Assembly (NCBI GenBank): GCA_004557405.1
Contig: SFDZ01000005.1
Coordinates: 106,572 to 170,571 of the forward strand
From: Bacteroidales bacterium
GTDB taxonomy: Bacteria; Bacteroidota; Bacteroidia; Bacteroidales; Paludibacteraceae
Direction of reading: 5' to 3'
DNA: 64,000 bases
Shown: piece after piece, positions 28,927 through 37,277 of the stretch
Layout: every line of letters begins with the position of its first letter
Position numbering within the stretch: the stretch's first letter is position 1
Notes under the pieces: model-generated
Told to the model about the DNA's origin: nothing
Databases searched by the model: none
The model's input: the letters and a program-made list of their open reading frames with translations, nothing else
Position numbers and translations under genes: made by a program

Positions 28927-29739
28927 TTATTCGGCAAGTTCAGCCGACAGTGTACCTTTTACTCCTGCAGTAGATACAAAAGTTACTTTGATAGTTTTGC
29001 CTGCCATGTCCTTTGTCAAACCAACGATTGCGTCAGGCGCGAACCAACCCGAACAACTTTCATCAATACCAATATTGCAACCATTGTCAGAATAAACAAA
29101 CGTATGAGTGAAAGTGGCATCAGCTACTTTTTCCATTTTTTCAGCAACCCAATTTTCTTCTGGAGTAGCAGAAGCATGTTTAATCCAAGCTTCTTCTGCA
29201 GGTGGCAAAATTACACACGGAACGCTATTCCATTTAGCAATTTTCACATATACGACGCCGGCGCTCGAAATAGAAAGTTTATTTAATGATCCAAAATCAT
29301 CAACAAATTCAGCTGTTGCAGTTGTTTCTTCAAAAAGTTCCAAATCACCGTCGGTTTTGCTCCATTGAGTATCCCAACTACCACTAACAGTGCCGTCTTC
29401 TTCCAACAAGCAAGCCTTGCCTTCGTATGTACCACCATCGGCTTCCAATTTTACTTCGGCTACATACCAACCTTCGTAATCAGGAACAGCTTCAAAAGCA
29501 ACTTCTTCATTAGAACCGAAGCAGGCTTTCATTACAGCACCTTTATCGCACATTGTTTCTGTGTAAATGGCGATTTTTGCACTTCCTTCGGCAGGTGCCT
29601 CTAATTGCGGTACTTCAATTACCGGTTCCTCGGGTTCGTTACCGGTGTTGTCACCAGGGTTGTTACCACCATTTTGAGGGTCTTTTTCGCAACCCAACAT
29701 TACAGCACCGGCAAGCAGTGCGAACGTAAAAAACTTTAC
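28927..29739 (-). CDS. Silent paralogous lipoprotein cassette without a start codon
   Basis: 270 codons open on the minus strand from 29739, but there is no ATG before the signal peptide: upstream the frame reads F-E-P and then hits a stop with no start codon. The signal peptide VKFFTFALLAGAVMLGC matches the neighbour at 27969 and its DNA is identical over 37 bases. An internal ATG at 29700 would give 257 residues that lose the export signal. The body shares the linker EPEEPVIE and the W-N-S-V-P-C-V motif with the neighbour but differs after it. Read as the off copy of an invertible pair; simple decay is the alternative. Confidence 0.7.
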   Translation of the reverse strand, partial: VKFFTFALLAGAVMLGCEKDPQNGGNNPGDNTGNEPEEPVIEVPQLEAPAEGSAKIAIYTETMCDKGAVMKACFGSNEEVAFEAVPDYEGWYVAEVKLEADGGTYEGKACLLEEDGTVSGSWDTQWSKTDGDLELFEETTATAEFVDDFGSLNKLSISSAGVVYVKIAKWNSVPCVILPPAEEAWIKHASATPEENWVAEKMEKVADATFTHTFVYSDNGCNIGIDESCSGWFAPDAIVGLTKDMAGKTIKVTFVSTAGVKGTLSAELAE

Positions 29740-29741
29740 AG
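29705..29741 (-). repeat. Right 37-bp inverted repeat
   Basis: Reverse complement of 27976-28012 with no mismatch. Similarity stops abruptly at 29741, exactly where the start codon should be. Confidence 0.95.
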
Positions 29742-29751
29742 GTTCAAAAAA

Positions 29752-30160
29752 TATAGAAAACGCACCTTTTTAGTAAGCCAAAAGTATAGAAAATGCACTT
29801 TTTGTCTCGGTATTCAGCCCTAAAAGGCTTCAAACGGCTTAAATCTGCATCATTTTTGCATAAAATGATGCAGATTTTGTAGAAATGATGCAGAAAACAT
29901 GCGGCTGACAAGCCTATTTTGTTGTGCAATGTGCATATTCTAACCCAAACGCACCTTTTTCGTTACTGTTTTTATAGGAAAATGCACCTTTTTAACTGTT
30001 AAATTTATAGGAAAATGCACCTTTTTAGTAAGCAAAAAGTATAGAAAATGCACTTTTTTTGCTGACAAAAAGTATAGGAAATGCACTTTTTTTGCTGACA
30101 AAAAGTATAGAAAATGCACTTTTTTTGCTGACAAAAAGTATGGAAAATGCACTTTTTTGT
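29752..30160 (+). repeat. 33-bp direct repeats left of the ATPase gene
   Basis: Units of the type TATAGAAAATGCACTTTTTT followed by a variable 13-base tail begin at 29752, 29785, 29973, 30006, 30040, 30073, 30106 and 30139; spacing is 33 or 34 bases within each group. The last four are nearly identical. A 497-base region without a real gene; besides these repeats and the hairpin at 29841 only the ATPase promoter is seen. Confidence 0.9.
29841..29877. repeat. Perfect 16-bp stem hairpin
   Basis: Arm 29841-29856 pairs without mismatch with 29862-29877 around the loop TGCAT. A third partial copy of the arm (AAATGATGCAG) follows at 29883-29893. No gene ends nearby on the plus strand, so it is not an evident terminator. 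Confidence 0.8.
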
Positions 30161-30203
30161 AAAAAAACAGCCCAAACGTGTTATAGTTTCCAAAAAAAAT
30201 CCG

Positions 30204-30211
30204 TACCTTTG
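30204..30211 (+). promoter_or_regulatory. Promoter -7 box for the DUF4143 ATPase
   Basis: TACCTTTG 27 bases before the ATG at 30239; no clear TTG at the -33 position. Confidence 0.45.
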
Positions 30212-30238
30212 CGCCAAATTAAATAACTGTAAAATAAT

Positions 30239-31597
30239 ATGTTGTACCGCAAGATTACCAAGCGCATCGAAGAACACCTTGCTGCCAATTCGAACCGCAT
30301 GCTGCTCATTACCGGCGCGCGCCAAATCGGCAAGTCGTACATCGTGCGCCAAATCGGCCAAAAAATGTTCCCAAACTATATTGAAGTGAACATGGAAGAA
30401 GACCGTTTGGGCGATCGTATCTTTGAAAATGCGCGCACAACCGAAGATTTCTATATGGCACTCAGCATCGTAGCCGGCGACAAAATGAAAGACAAGGCAT
30501 CGACTTTGGTATTCATCGACGAAATTCAGACCTACGACCACCTGCTGACGCTTGTCAAGTTTTTGATGCAGGAACAGCGGTTTACATACATAGCCAGCGG
30601 TTCGCTGCTCGGCGTAACGCTGCAAAACACGCAATCGATACCGTTGGGCAGTTTGCGCATCGAATATATGTATCCGATGGATTTCGAAGAATTTTTGTAT
30701 GCCGGCGGTATCGGGCGCGAGGTGGTGGACGCCATGCGACGTAACTTCAGCAAGCAACAGTCGTTGTCGCCGGCCATGCACACCAAGATGTTGAACCTAT
30801 TCAAAAAGTACATGTTGGTAGGCGGCTTGCCCAAGGCTGTGGACAATTATTTGTGCAACAAAAATATTGTCGCTTTCAGAGCCGTGCAGCACGAGGTGCA
30901 TACGCTCTATGGTTTCGATGCCTCGAAATACGAATCGGAACATGGTCGTAAACTGAAGATTCGGCGCATATTCGATATGATTCCATCACGCCTCGAAAAC
31001 CGCAAAAAGCGACTGATAGTCAAGGATATAGAGGATAAGTATTGGAAGCGCTACGACGATTATGTGGACGAATTCGATTATTTGTTGGCCGCCGGCATCG
31101 CTCTTGAGGTAAAAGCCATCAGCAAACCGTCGTATCCGTTAGTCGAGAATTGTGGTAAAAATCTGCTGAAACTCTATCTGAACGATGTCGGCATATTGTC
31201 GGGCATATTGTATCAAAACAACAGCCAAGCGATACTGTCCGATCTCAAAAGCATCAATCTGGGTTCGGTGTACGAAACGGTTGTGGCGCAAGAGTTGAAA
31301 GCGCACGGATATGCTCTCTACTACTACGACAACAAGAAAAATGGCGAAGTGGATTTCTTGATTGACGATGTGGACAATCTGTCGAACATCCCGATAGAAG
31401 TAAAGTCGGGCAAGGACTATACGGTGCACAGCGCGTTAAACAAGTTTTTGCAACTCGACGAATATAATATCCGGCGGGCGTATGTGCTGTCGAACGAGCC
31501 ACAAGTGTACACCAAAAACGGCATTACGTACCTACCCATCTATTATGTGATGTTTTTCGAAAACAATGTTGTCCCTGCCGATGCGTTTTTGGAATAG
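30239..31597 (+). CDS. AAA family ATPase with C-terminal DUF4143 domain
   Basis: 452 residues. N-terminal AAA_14 ATPase: Walker A ITGARQIGKS, Walker B TLVFIDEIQ, sensor region YIASGSLLGV. The C-terminal DUF4143 part contains GSVYETVVAQELKAHGYALYYYDNKKNGEVDFLIDD and IPIEVKSGKDY, a PD-(D/E)XK-like pattern (E-V-D-F ... E-V-K) suggesting a nuclease fold. These ATPases are abundant in Bacteroidales; their function is not established. This copy is flanked on both sides by 33-bp direct repeat arrays, which may be its own regulatory or mobility sequences. Confidence 0.85.
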   Translation: MLYRKITKRIEEHLAANSNRMLLITGARQIGKSYIVRQIGQKMFPNYIEVNMEEDRLGDRIFENARTTEDFYMALSIVAGDKMKDKASTLVFIDEIQTYDHLLTLVKFLMQEQRFTYIASGSLLGVTLQNTQSIPLGSLRIEYMYPMDFEEFLYAGGIGREVVDAMRRNFSKQQSLSPAMHTKMLNLFKKYMLVGGLPKAVDNYLCNKNIVAFRAVQHEVHTLYGFDASKYESEHGRKLKIRRIFDMIPSRLENRKKRLIVKDIEDKYWKRYDDYVDEFDYLLAAGIALEVKAISKPSYPLVENCGKNLLKLYLNDVGILSGILYQNNSQAILSDLKSINLGSVYETVVAQELKAHGYALYYYDNKKNGEVDFLIDDVDNLSNIPIEVKSGKDYTVHSALNKFLQLDEYNIRRAYVLSNEPQVYTKNGITYLPIYYVMFFENNVVPADAFLE

Positions 31598-31603
31598 CCA
31601 AAA

Positions 31604-31756
31604 ATAGGAAAACGCACCTTACGGACATGTGAAAAGTATGGAAAATGTACTATTTTTCATACTTTTTTTATAGGAAAATGCACCTTTTTTGTTACTATTT
31701 TTATAGGAAAACGCACCTTTTTGGCGGGCAAAAAGTATAGAAAATGCACTGTTTTT
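31604..31756 (+). repeat. 33-bp direct repeats right of the ATPase gene
   Basis: Five units of the same family (core TATAGGAAAATGCACC) begin at 31604, 31637, 31669, 31702 and 31736, in the same orientation as the left array. The second and third are partly palindromic (AAAGTATG ... CATACTTT). Confidence 0.85.
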
Positions 31757-31865
31757 AACTATAAGTTCCCAATCGCCGATCTGTTGTTGCATATAAACAT
31801 TTCGGGGAGAGCTGTTTTGGCGATAAAGCACCGGATTTTTGGGTAACAAATGACAAGTGCTGGCG

Positions 31866-32528
31866 TTATGCCATCAGTTCGGCGATGCGTTGGCACAGCG
31901 CATGGGACGAGTGTGACAAACTGTCGATACAATGGTGGCCGGTGTCGGCATCGTGGTCGTGCAGGTGTTGTAGCAATGTGTAGGCGGCGTTGGCAGTGGC
32001 CATGTCGATGTCGGTGTCGGCTATGGTGTGGAAAAGCATTTCGAGACTGCACGGTTTCAAGCGTTGGAGTGCGCGCGTGGCTGTGCAACAGGCAGTTAGC
32101 AGTTGCCACTGATGGTGCGAAGTGATCAGTTGCGTGAGGAATTGATCGATGTCGTTCAGGTGGCAAAAGAGTGTCATGGAGGCAATTTCGGCTAACTCGG
32201 TGGTTTGCAGTGTGGCAGCTAAGTGCAGCGCAGCCTCGGTGGTTAGTTGTTTAGCCGGCATCAGCAGCAGCCCGACGATTTGTGTCTCGCGCCCTGCGGT
32301 TTGCAGCAGATATTCGGATAGAGCCGTATCGGGCGTAAATTGTCGGGCTATTTCGCGCAGACGTGGCAGGGCGACGCCGAAATTTTGTTTGTAAATAAGA
32401 CCTTTTTGGCGCATTGTTGTGGCTGTGATGCCGTCCATCGATCCTGCAATCAGGCGCCGTATCTGTTTTACGGTTTCTGTAAGTTGCTTGTTTTCAGTGA
32501 TTTGTGTGTTTTGTTCGTTTGTCTGCAT
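31866..32528 (-). CDS. AlkD-like DNA alkylation repair / HEAT-repeat protein
   Basis: 220 residues, helical throughout, matching the Bacteroidota branch of AlkD-like HEAT-repeat proteins: IRRLIAGSMDGITATTMRQKGL, YKQNFGVALPRLREIARQF, then repeated helix pairs. AlkD removes alkylated bases without flipping them; catalytic residues of true AlkD are not obvious here, so the protein may only bind DNA. The C-terminal half is rich in Thr, His and Cys. Transcribed away from the tRNA gene. Confidence 0.7.
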   Translation of the reverse strand: MQTNEQNTQITENKQLTETVKQIRRLIAGSMDGITATTMRQKGLIYKQNFGVALPRLREIARQFTPDTALSEYLLQTAGRETQIVGLLLMPAKQLTTEAALHLAATLQTTELAEIASMTLFCHLNDIDQFLTQLITSHHQWQLLTACCTATRALQRLKPCSLEMLFHTIADTDIDMATANAAYTLLQHLHDHDADTGHHCIDSLSHSSHALCQRIAELMA

Positions 32529-32543
32529 TTTTTGTCGATAAAA

Positions 32544-32574
32544 GTTGTGTGTTCCAAAAAAAATAGTTACCTTT
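32544..32574 (+). promoter_or_regulatory. Promoter of tRNA-His
   Basis: TTG (32544-32546), 20-base spacer, TACCTTTG (32567-32574), 18 bases before the tRNA. Confidence 0.6.
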
Positions 32575-32591
32575 GCAACCGCAAAACCGAT

Positions 32592-32666
32592 GGTGGATGT
32601 AGTTCAGTTGGTTAGAGCGTCAGATTGTGGTTCTGAATGTCGTGGGTTCGAGTCCCATCTTCCACC
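32592..32666 (+). tRNA. tRNA-His (GTG anticodon)
   Basis: Cloverleaf with D stem GTTC/GAGC, anticodon stem TCAGA/TCTGA around loop TTGTGGT, T stem GTGGG/CCCAT with loop TTCGAGT. The extra G at position -1 (32592) opposite C73 is diagnostic of tRNA-His. CCA is not encoded. The acceptor stem GTGGATG/CTTCCAC has a T-T mismatch at the sixth pair. Confidence 0.95.
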
Positions 32667-32672
32667 CCTGCG

Positions 32673-32701
32673 AAACCCTGCAAATAGGCAGGGTTTTTTT
32701 T
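32673..32701 (+). terminator. Terminator of tRNA-His
   Basis: Stem AAACCCTGC (32673-32681) / GCAGGGTTT (32688-32696) running into a T tract, right after the tRNA. Confidence 0.85.
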
Positions 32702-32713
32702 GTTTGGTGCTGC

Positions 32714-32750
32714 AAAAAAACAGAGGGAAATCTTTGTAAAGATTTCCCTC
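32714..32750 (-). terminator. Terminator of the OmpA-family gene
   Basis: Perfect 13-bp stem (32723-32735 with 32738-32750) followed on the minus strand by seven T. It lies just past the stop of the gene ending at 32764. Confidence 0.85.
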
Positions 32751-32763
32751 TTGGTTTGTTTGC

Positions 32764-35388
32764 CTATTGCTGATTGTCGGCCGGCATGGCGGGTGTGGTG
32801 CTATTGTCCTGTAATTCAGGATTTTCCACTTTTTCGTAGGTTATTTCTTCGTATGTAACGAGGAATTCTACGCGTCGGTTTTGCGCACGTCCGGCTTTGG
32901 TTTTATTGTCGGCTATCGGCATGGTTTCGCCAAATCCGTTGGCGGTCATGCGCCGTTCGTCGATGCCTTTGCCGATAAGGTAGCGGCGTACCGATGCAGC
33001 ACGTTTTTCCGACAGTGTCATGTTGGCATTGTCGTCGCCAACGTTGTCGGTATGGCCGTTGATGGTGAGGTTGAACGTCGGATTTTCGAACATGACTTTG
33101 GCTATGTCGTCCAAAATCGGGAATGATTTTGGCAGAATGACATCTTTGCCGGTTTCGAACTGAATGCCTTGCATGGCGCGTTTGAACAAGTTGCGTACTT
33201 CGCGTTTCAATTCGGGACAACCTTGATTATCGACTGTGCCGGCTGTGGTCGGACATTTGTCGAGATAGTCGGGCACGCCATCGCCATCGGTGTCTTTCGG
33301 GCAGCCGTTTTCGTCGATGGTGGTGAATGCTTCGGCGGGTGTGTTCGGACATTTGTCGAGGTGGTCGGGCACGCCGTCGCCGTCTTGGTCGGTCGGGCAA
33401 CCATCTATGTTGACTTGCACGCCTGCGGGCGTGTTGGGGCATTTGTCGAGGTAGTCGGGCACGCCGTCGCCGTCGGAATCGATGGGACAGCCATCGTCAT
33501 CGACGCGTACGCCTTGCGGTGTGTCGGGGCATTTGTCGAGGTGGTCGGGCACGCCGTCGCCATCTTGGTCGGTTGGGCAACCGTTTTCATCGACTTGTAC
33601 GCCAATCGGTGTGTCGGGGCATTTGTCGAGGTAGTCGGGTACGCCGTCTTGGTCTTCGTCGAGCGGGCAGCCTTTCGAATCGACTAACACGCCAATCGGT
33701 GTATTCGGGCAACTATCGGCGTAGTTGTACACGCCGTCTTTATCGTCGTCGAAGGGGCAGCCGACCGAATCGACCGGCCAGCCGAATGGTGTTCCGGGGC
33801 ATTGGTCGTAGCAGTCGGGTACGCCGTCTTGATCTTCGTCGAGCAGACAGCCGATCGAATCGACAAAGTGTTTGCGGTTGACATCGGGACAGAGTTTGCG
33901 CAACTGTTTGATGGGTGTTCCGGGGCATTGGTCGTCGCGGTTTTTGACACCGTCGCGGTCTTTGTCGCTGCTGTCGCGTCCGATGTTCCAGTTCATGCCC
34001 ATTTGCACGTTGACGCGTTGTGTGCCGTAGGGAATTGGTATGGCGTTGCCGCCTTCGGCGACTGTCATTTTCGCCCAATGCAGCGGGATATAATCCATGG
34101 CGAGGAACATGTTGAACATGCCTACGCGCAGATTCAGGCCGAGGCCGATGTTGTTCCAACGGCTGTTAACGAACGAGTAGGTGAGGTAGGCTTTCAGCCA
34201 ATCGAGCGGGCGGAAATTGGCCGCCAGAGTTACTTCTTCGGTAACGCGTTGTGCGTTGAAACGCATGTGCGACAGCAGGCCGAAACTGATTTTATTTTTC
34301 AGGATGCCGTATTCGATGGCGGCGTTGAAGTTGCCGTGCATCATTTGTGCAAAGCCTTTTTGGTCTTGCACCGATTGGAATTGGAAGGCATCGAGTGCAT
34401 CTTGTCCTATTTTTTGCAGATTGACGCTGTCGCCGGGTTCCCATGTGATGCCGGTAAAATGGTATGTGCCATCGAGTTGACCGCCGATGATGTTGTCGTG
34501 CCAATAGATGAATCCGAGGTCGGTGATGGCGCCGGAAATGACTAAATATTTGATGGGCTCGTAGGTGAAACCAACGTCGAGTGAGGCGCCGTGTCCGGCC
34601 GGTTTATACAGCATTTTGACATAGTCCATGGAGTCTTCGTATGGACTTGCCGAGGCGAAATCGACTGTGCCGTCATCTTTTGTGCCGAAAGTCAGTGGCA
34701 CCGATGCGTAAATGTCGGCATCGGCGGTAACGTCCCACGCGTCGCGCGAGGCATCGAGTTTGAGGTTGCGCACTTTCGAAGTGGCGCCGGCATAGCCCAT
34801 CAGCAGGCTCAGTTTGCCGCCTACTGTCCATTGCTCGTTGATGCGGCGCATGTAGCCCACGCCAAATTCGCCGTAGGCTGTCAGATTCAGCCCGGTGCGC
34901 TTGAAATTGAACGAGTTGATGCCATATTCGTCGGGCGTGCCGTACAGTGCCAATTTGAATAAATCGCGCGGCAAAAAGAGTCCGCCATCGACGTTGACGC
35001 CAAGTCCGAATGTCAGATAATTGCGTTCGCGAAATCGGAAACCGAACTCTAAAATGTTGATGTTCAGATCCATGTCGAACGACGTGGTGCGCTTGATGCG
35101 TTTGTAGAGGTCATCGACATTCTGCGACGGGTGCAAGGCGGTTACTATTTGCCCGTCGTGTTCGAATATAGCGTCTTTCAGTGCGAACGAGTTGTTGCCG
35201 ACGCTCAACGACAGATTTGGCAAAAAGACGAAGTCGAGGTAAAACTGTGTGTTTGGCATGAAAGCCGGGTTCATGGAACTGCGCATCGGAATTTCGTCCA
35301 TGAAATAATAGGTGTTTGTTTCGGCCAACGAAGTGGTTGCTACACAAAGACTTGTAGCCAAAATGGCAAATATTTTGTTTGTCTTCAT
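32764..35388 (-). CDS. Outer membrane protein: DUF5723-like barrel, TSP3 calcium repeats, OmpA domain
   Basis: 874 residues. Signal peptide (MKTNKIFAILATSLCVATTSLA); residues about 25-470 a beta-barrel of the DUF5723 type (TYYFMDEIPMRSSMNPAFMPN); about 475-735 a chain of thrombospondin type 3 repeats (DRDGVKNRDDQCPGTP, then DQDGVPDYLDKCPDTPIGV-like units) predicted to bind calcium; about 750-860 an OmpA peptidoglycan-binding domain (INGHTDNVGDDNANMTLSEKRA, GKGIDERRMTANGFGE). It would span the outer membrane and anchor to peptidoglycan. A lipoprotein gene lies 6 bases upstream, so both form one transcript. Confidence 0.9.
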   Translation of the reverse strand: MKTNKIFAILATSLCVATTSLAETNTYYFMDEIPMRSSMNPAFMPNTQFYLDFVFLPNLSLSVGNNSFALKDAIFEHDGQIVTALHPSQNVDDLYKRIKRTTSFDMDLNINILEFGFRFRERNYLTFGLGVNVDGGLFLPRDLFKLALYGTPDEYGINSFNFKRTGLNLTAYGEFGVGYMRRINEQWTVGGKLSLLMGYAGATSKVRNLKLDASRDAWDVTADADIYASVPLTFGTKDDGTVDFASASPYEDSMDYVKMLYKPAGHGASLDVGFTYEPIKYLVISGAITDLGFIYWHDNIIGGQLDGTYHFTGITWEPGDSVNLQKIGQDALDAFQFQSVQDQKGFAQMMHGNFNAAIEYGILKNKISFGLLSHMRFNAQRVTEEVTLAANFRPLDWLKAYLTYSFVNSRWNNIGLGLNLRVGMFNMFLAMDYIPLHWAKMTVAEGGNAIPIPYGTQRVNVQMGMNWNIGRDSSDKDRDGVKNRDDQCPGTPIKQLRKLCPDVNRKHFVDSIGCLLDEDQDGVPDCYDQCPGTPFGWPVDSVGCPFDDDKDGVYNYADSCPNTPIGVLVDSKGCPLDEDQDGVPDYLDKCPDTPIGVQVDENGCPTDQDGDGVPDHLDKCPDTPQGVRVDDDGCPIDSDGDGVPDYLDKCPNTPAGVQVNIDGCPTDQDGDGVPDHLDKCPNTPAEAFTTIDENGCPKDTDGDGVPDYLDKCPTTAGTVDNQGCPELKREVRNLFKRAMQGIQFETGKDVILPKSFPILDDIAKVMFENPTFNLTINGHTDNVGDDNANMTLSEKRAASVRRYLIGKGIDERRMTANGFGETMPIADNKTKAGRAQNRRVEFLVTYEEITYEKVENPELQDNSTTPAMPADNQQ

Positions 35389-35394
35389 ACCGGC

Positions 35395-37131
35395 TTATTT
35401 GTTAAAAATGTTACTGATGGTGTCGAGGTCGGTTTGCAGTTTGCCTTTGACGAACAGTGCCACATGAACGGTCAGTTCGTCGTCGAGGCTGAAGTAAATC
35501 ATATCGTTGTCGGGGTCTTGTGCATCGACTTTAACAACGATAACGACTTGTTTTGCTTTCCAAATGGTGGCGATGTCGTCGCCGGAAAATTCCATGCGAA
35601 ATTCGCCATCCGTCGTGCCTGTAGTGCGCCCTTCGGCATCGACCGGCGCTGCATCCAACGGAAATTCGCTGCTGGTGTACACGGGCGTGTCGAGCGAGTC
35701 GAGCATCACGGCGTGTGCGCGCGCTTTGACAGGCAGTTTATTCGTGTAGCGGAAACTCAGGTTGAGTTGTTCGATCGAAAGTTCGTTCGGGAAACCATGC
35801 GTGCCGGTCAGCGTTTCGATGTCGCAGGCGATGGTGTCGCTGTATTGGTAGTACGATTTTTGGCGGAATTGGAACGGAATTTCGGTCGTGATGTACATGT
35901 TGATGCGTGGCGGGTTACACAGATAGTGTTGCCAATCCCAACTGCCTTCGGGGCTGGTCAGTTCGGTGCGTTGCACTTGGAAAGTGTACACAAACTGTTT
36001 GGGCGTTATCTCAAACAAACGTTCGGTGTGGCCGTCCACATTGTCGAAAACGCGTGTGTTCAGCGATGTGTCGCACTCGTTTTGCGGTTTGCGCAGCGGT
36101 ATGACACACGATGGCGAGGTGTGCCCGTTTTCCATAAATTCGGCTTCGACCGTAGTGCCGTCTGCATCGATGGCTTTCATCGTCAGCACGGTAAAATCCA
36201 TGGGGAATCCGACGTTGCTCTCGATGTCGAAACGCACGCACGGATTGTTGAACAACAATTTGTTACCTTTGAAGGCTTCCCCCTCGAAGAAACGGGTCGG
36301 AATTTCTTGTATGACGTCGTCGCTGGTAATCACTTCGTCGCGTCCGAAATAACCCCACACCCTATTATAATCGACAAAACGGAATTGCGTGTTGAGTGTG
36401 ATTTGCGAAACGTCGGTTATCTGCATCGTGCCGTCCGATATGAACGTATAAGTGGCCACCATGCCCACTTTTGTGCTGTCGCCTTTGAAATGTACCTGAA
36501 AATCGTACACTTCGTCGTCGATAGAGCAGGGCGTTTGAGTTACTTTGTAATGTTGGGGCTCCAAACTCGGCACCGTTGGGAATGTAACATCGATGAGCAA
36601 ATAATTGCTTTCCGACAATTCCAAGTCGCCGGCTTCGATGACGACGTGCAGTTCGGCTTGTGTTACATCGATGCTGTCGATGCGCTGATCGACGGTTCCG
36701 TCGGGCTTGTAGTGGTTGTAGTCGAAATCCAACACCTCGTTCACGTCGCTGAAAGAGTAGCCCTCTTCGCGCGCGGGCAGCGTGTACGCTGTGCCGGCAG
36801 GTAGGCTGATACCGAGTTTATGAGCAATGTGCATGGTACTCGAACTGACCAAACTCTTGGTGAAATCGCCGGCCGACACGTTTTCGGTGTCGATGCGGAT
36901 GGTGTCGCGCGTCCATAGCATGCAGGTGTTGAGCGCGCTGTCTTGGCGAATGGCATCGGTATTGATGAAATCCAGCAATTTTGAAACGGTAGTGTGTGCC
37001 GTCCCCACCGGAATCACCAACGAAGTGCCATAGGCAATGTCGGTGGACATGGTGTTCATGTCGATGTCTGTCGTACAGGCACTTAACCCTAACATAGCGA
37101 GGCCGAGACCTAAAGAAAAATGTTTATTCAT
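35395..37131 (-). CDS. Lipoprotein of unknown function next to the OmpA-family gene
   Basis: 578 residues with lipobox (MNKHFSLGLGLAMLGLSAC). The remainder is beta-rich with repeated domain-like units but no motif that I recognise. Its stop is 6 bases before the DUF5723/OmpA gene, and this pairing suggests a joint envelope role. Many Bacteroidales carry such a gene beside a DUF5723 protein; function unknown. Confidence 0.7.
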   Translation of the reverse strand: MNKHFSLGLGLAMLGLSACTTDIDMNTMSTDIAYGTSLVIPVGTAHTTVSKLLDFINTDAIRQDSALNTCMLWTRDTIRIDTENVSAGDFTKSLVSSSTMHIAHKLGISLPAGTAYTLPAREEGYSFSDVNEVLDFDYNHYKPDGTVDQRIDSIDVTQAELHVVIEAGDLELSESNYLLIDVTFPTVPSLEPQHYKVTQTPCSIDDEVYDFQVHFKGDSTKVGMVATYTFISDGTMQITDVSQITLNTQFRFVDYNRVWGYFGRDEVITSDDVIQEIPTRFFEGEAFKGNKLLFNNPCVRFDIESNVGFPMDFTVLTMKAIDADGTTVEAEFMENGHTSPSCVIPLRKPQNECDTSLNTRVFDNVDGHTERLFEITPKQFVYTFQVQRTELTSPEGSWDWQHYLCNPPRINMYITTEIPFQFRQKSYYQYSDTIACDIETLTGTHGFPNELSIEQLNLSFRYTNKLPVKARAHAVMLDSLDTPVYTSSEFPLDAAPVDAEGRTTGTTDGEFRMEFSGDDIATIWKAKQVVIVVKVDAQDPDNDMIYFSLDDELTVHVALFVKGKLQTDLDTISNIFNK

Positions 37132-37277
37132 AATGCAAAAAAATCTTTTTAACTTGCAAAGATAGTAAGATTTTTGCTAACAAAGTGTTAAAAAAACGAC
37201 AAAAATCACATGGTGTTGATATATTTTTTTTGCAAAGGGTGGTTTTTGTGGCTGATTTGGTTAAAAAATGCGATTCG

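Larger units (their letters stand above)
27976..29741. mobile_element. Probable invertible DNA cassette
   Basis: Segment of 1766 bases bounded by perfect 37-bp inverted repeats (27976-28012 and 29705-29741) that lie inside the signal-peptide codons of two convergent paralogues. Recombination between the repeats would exchange the gene body placed behind the fixed leader and first two codons at 27961-27975. A bidirectional terminator sits between the two genes, serving either orientation. No recombinase gene is in the window. Inversion itself is inferred, not seen. Confidence 0.6.

Noticed and set aside
29940..30152. 70-codon minus-strand frame made of an 11-residue repeat
   Set aside because: It exists only because the DNA repeat is 33 bases long; there is no signal for translation and the composition is Lys/Phe low complexity.
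29752..30160. Repeat array as a CRISPR array
   Set aside because: Units are adjacent 33-bp direct repeats with no unique spacers, far from the cas genes.
33200..33960. DNA direct repeats as a separate repeat element
   Set aside because: They encode the thrombospondin type 3 repeats of the OmpA-family protein and keep its frame.
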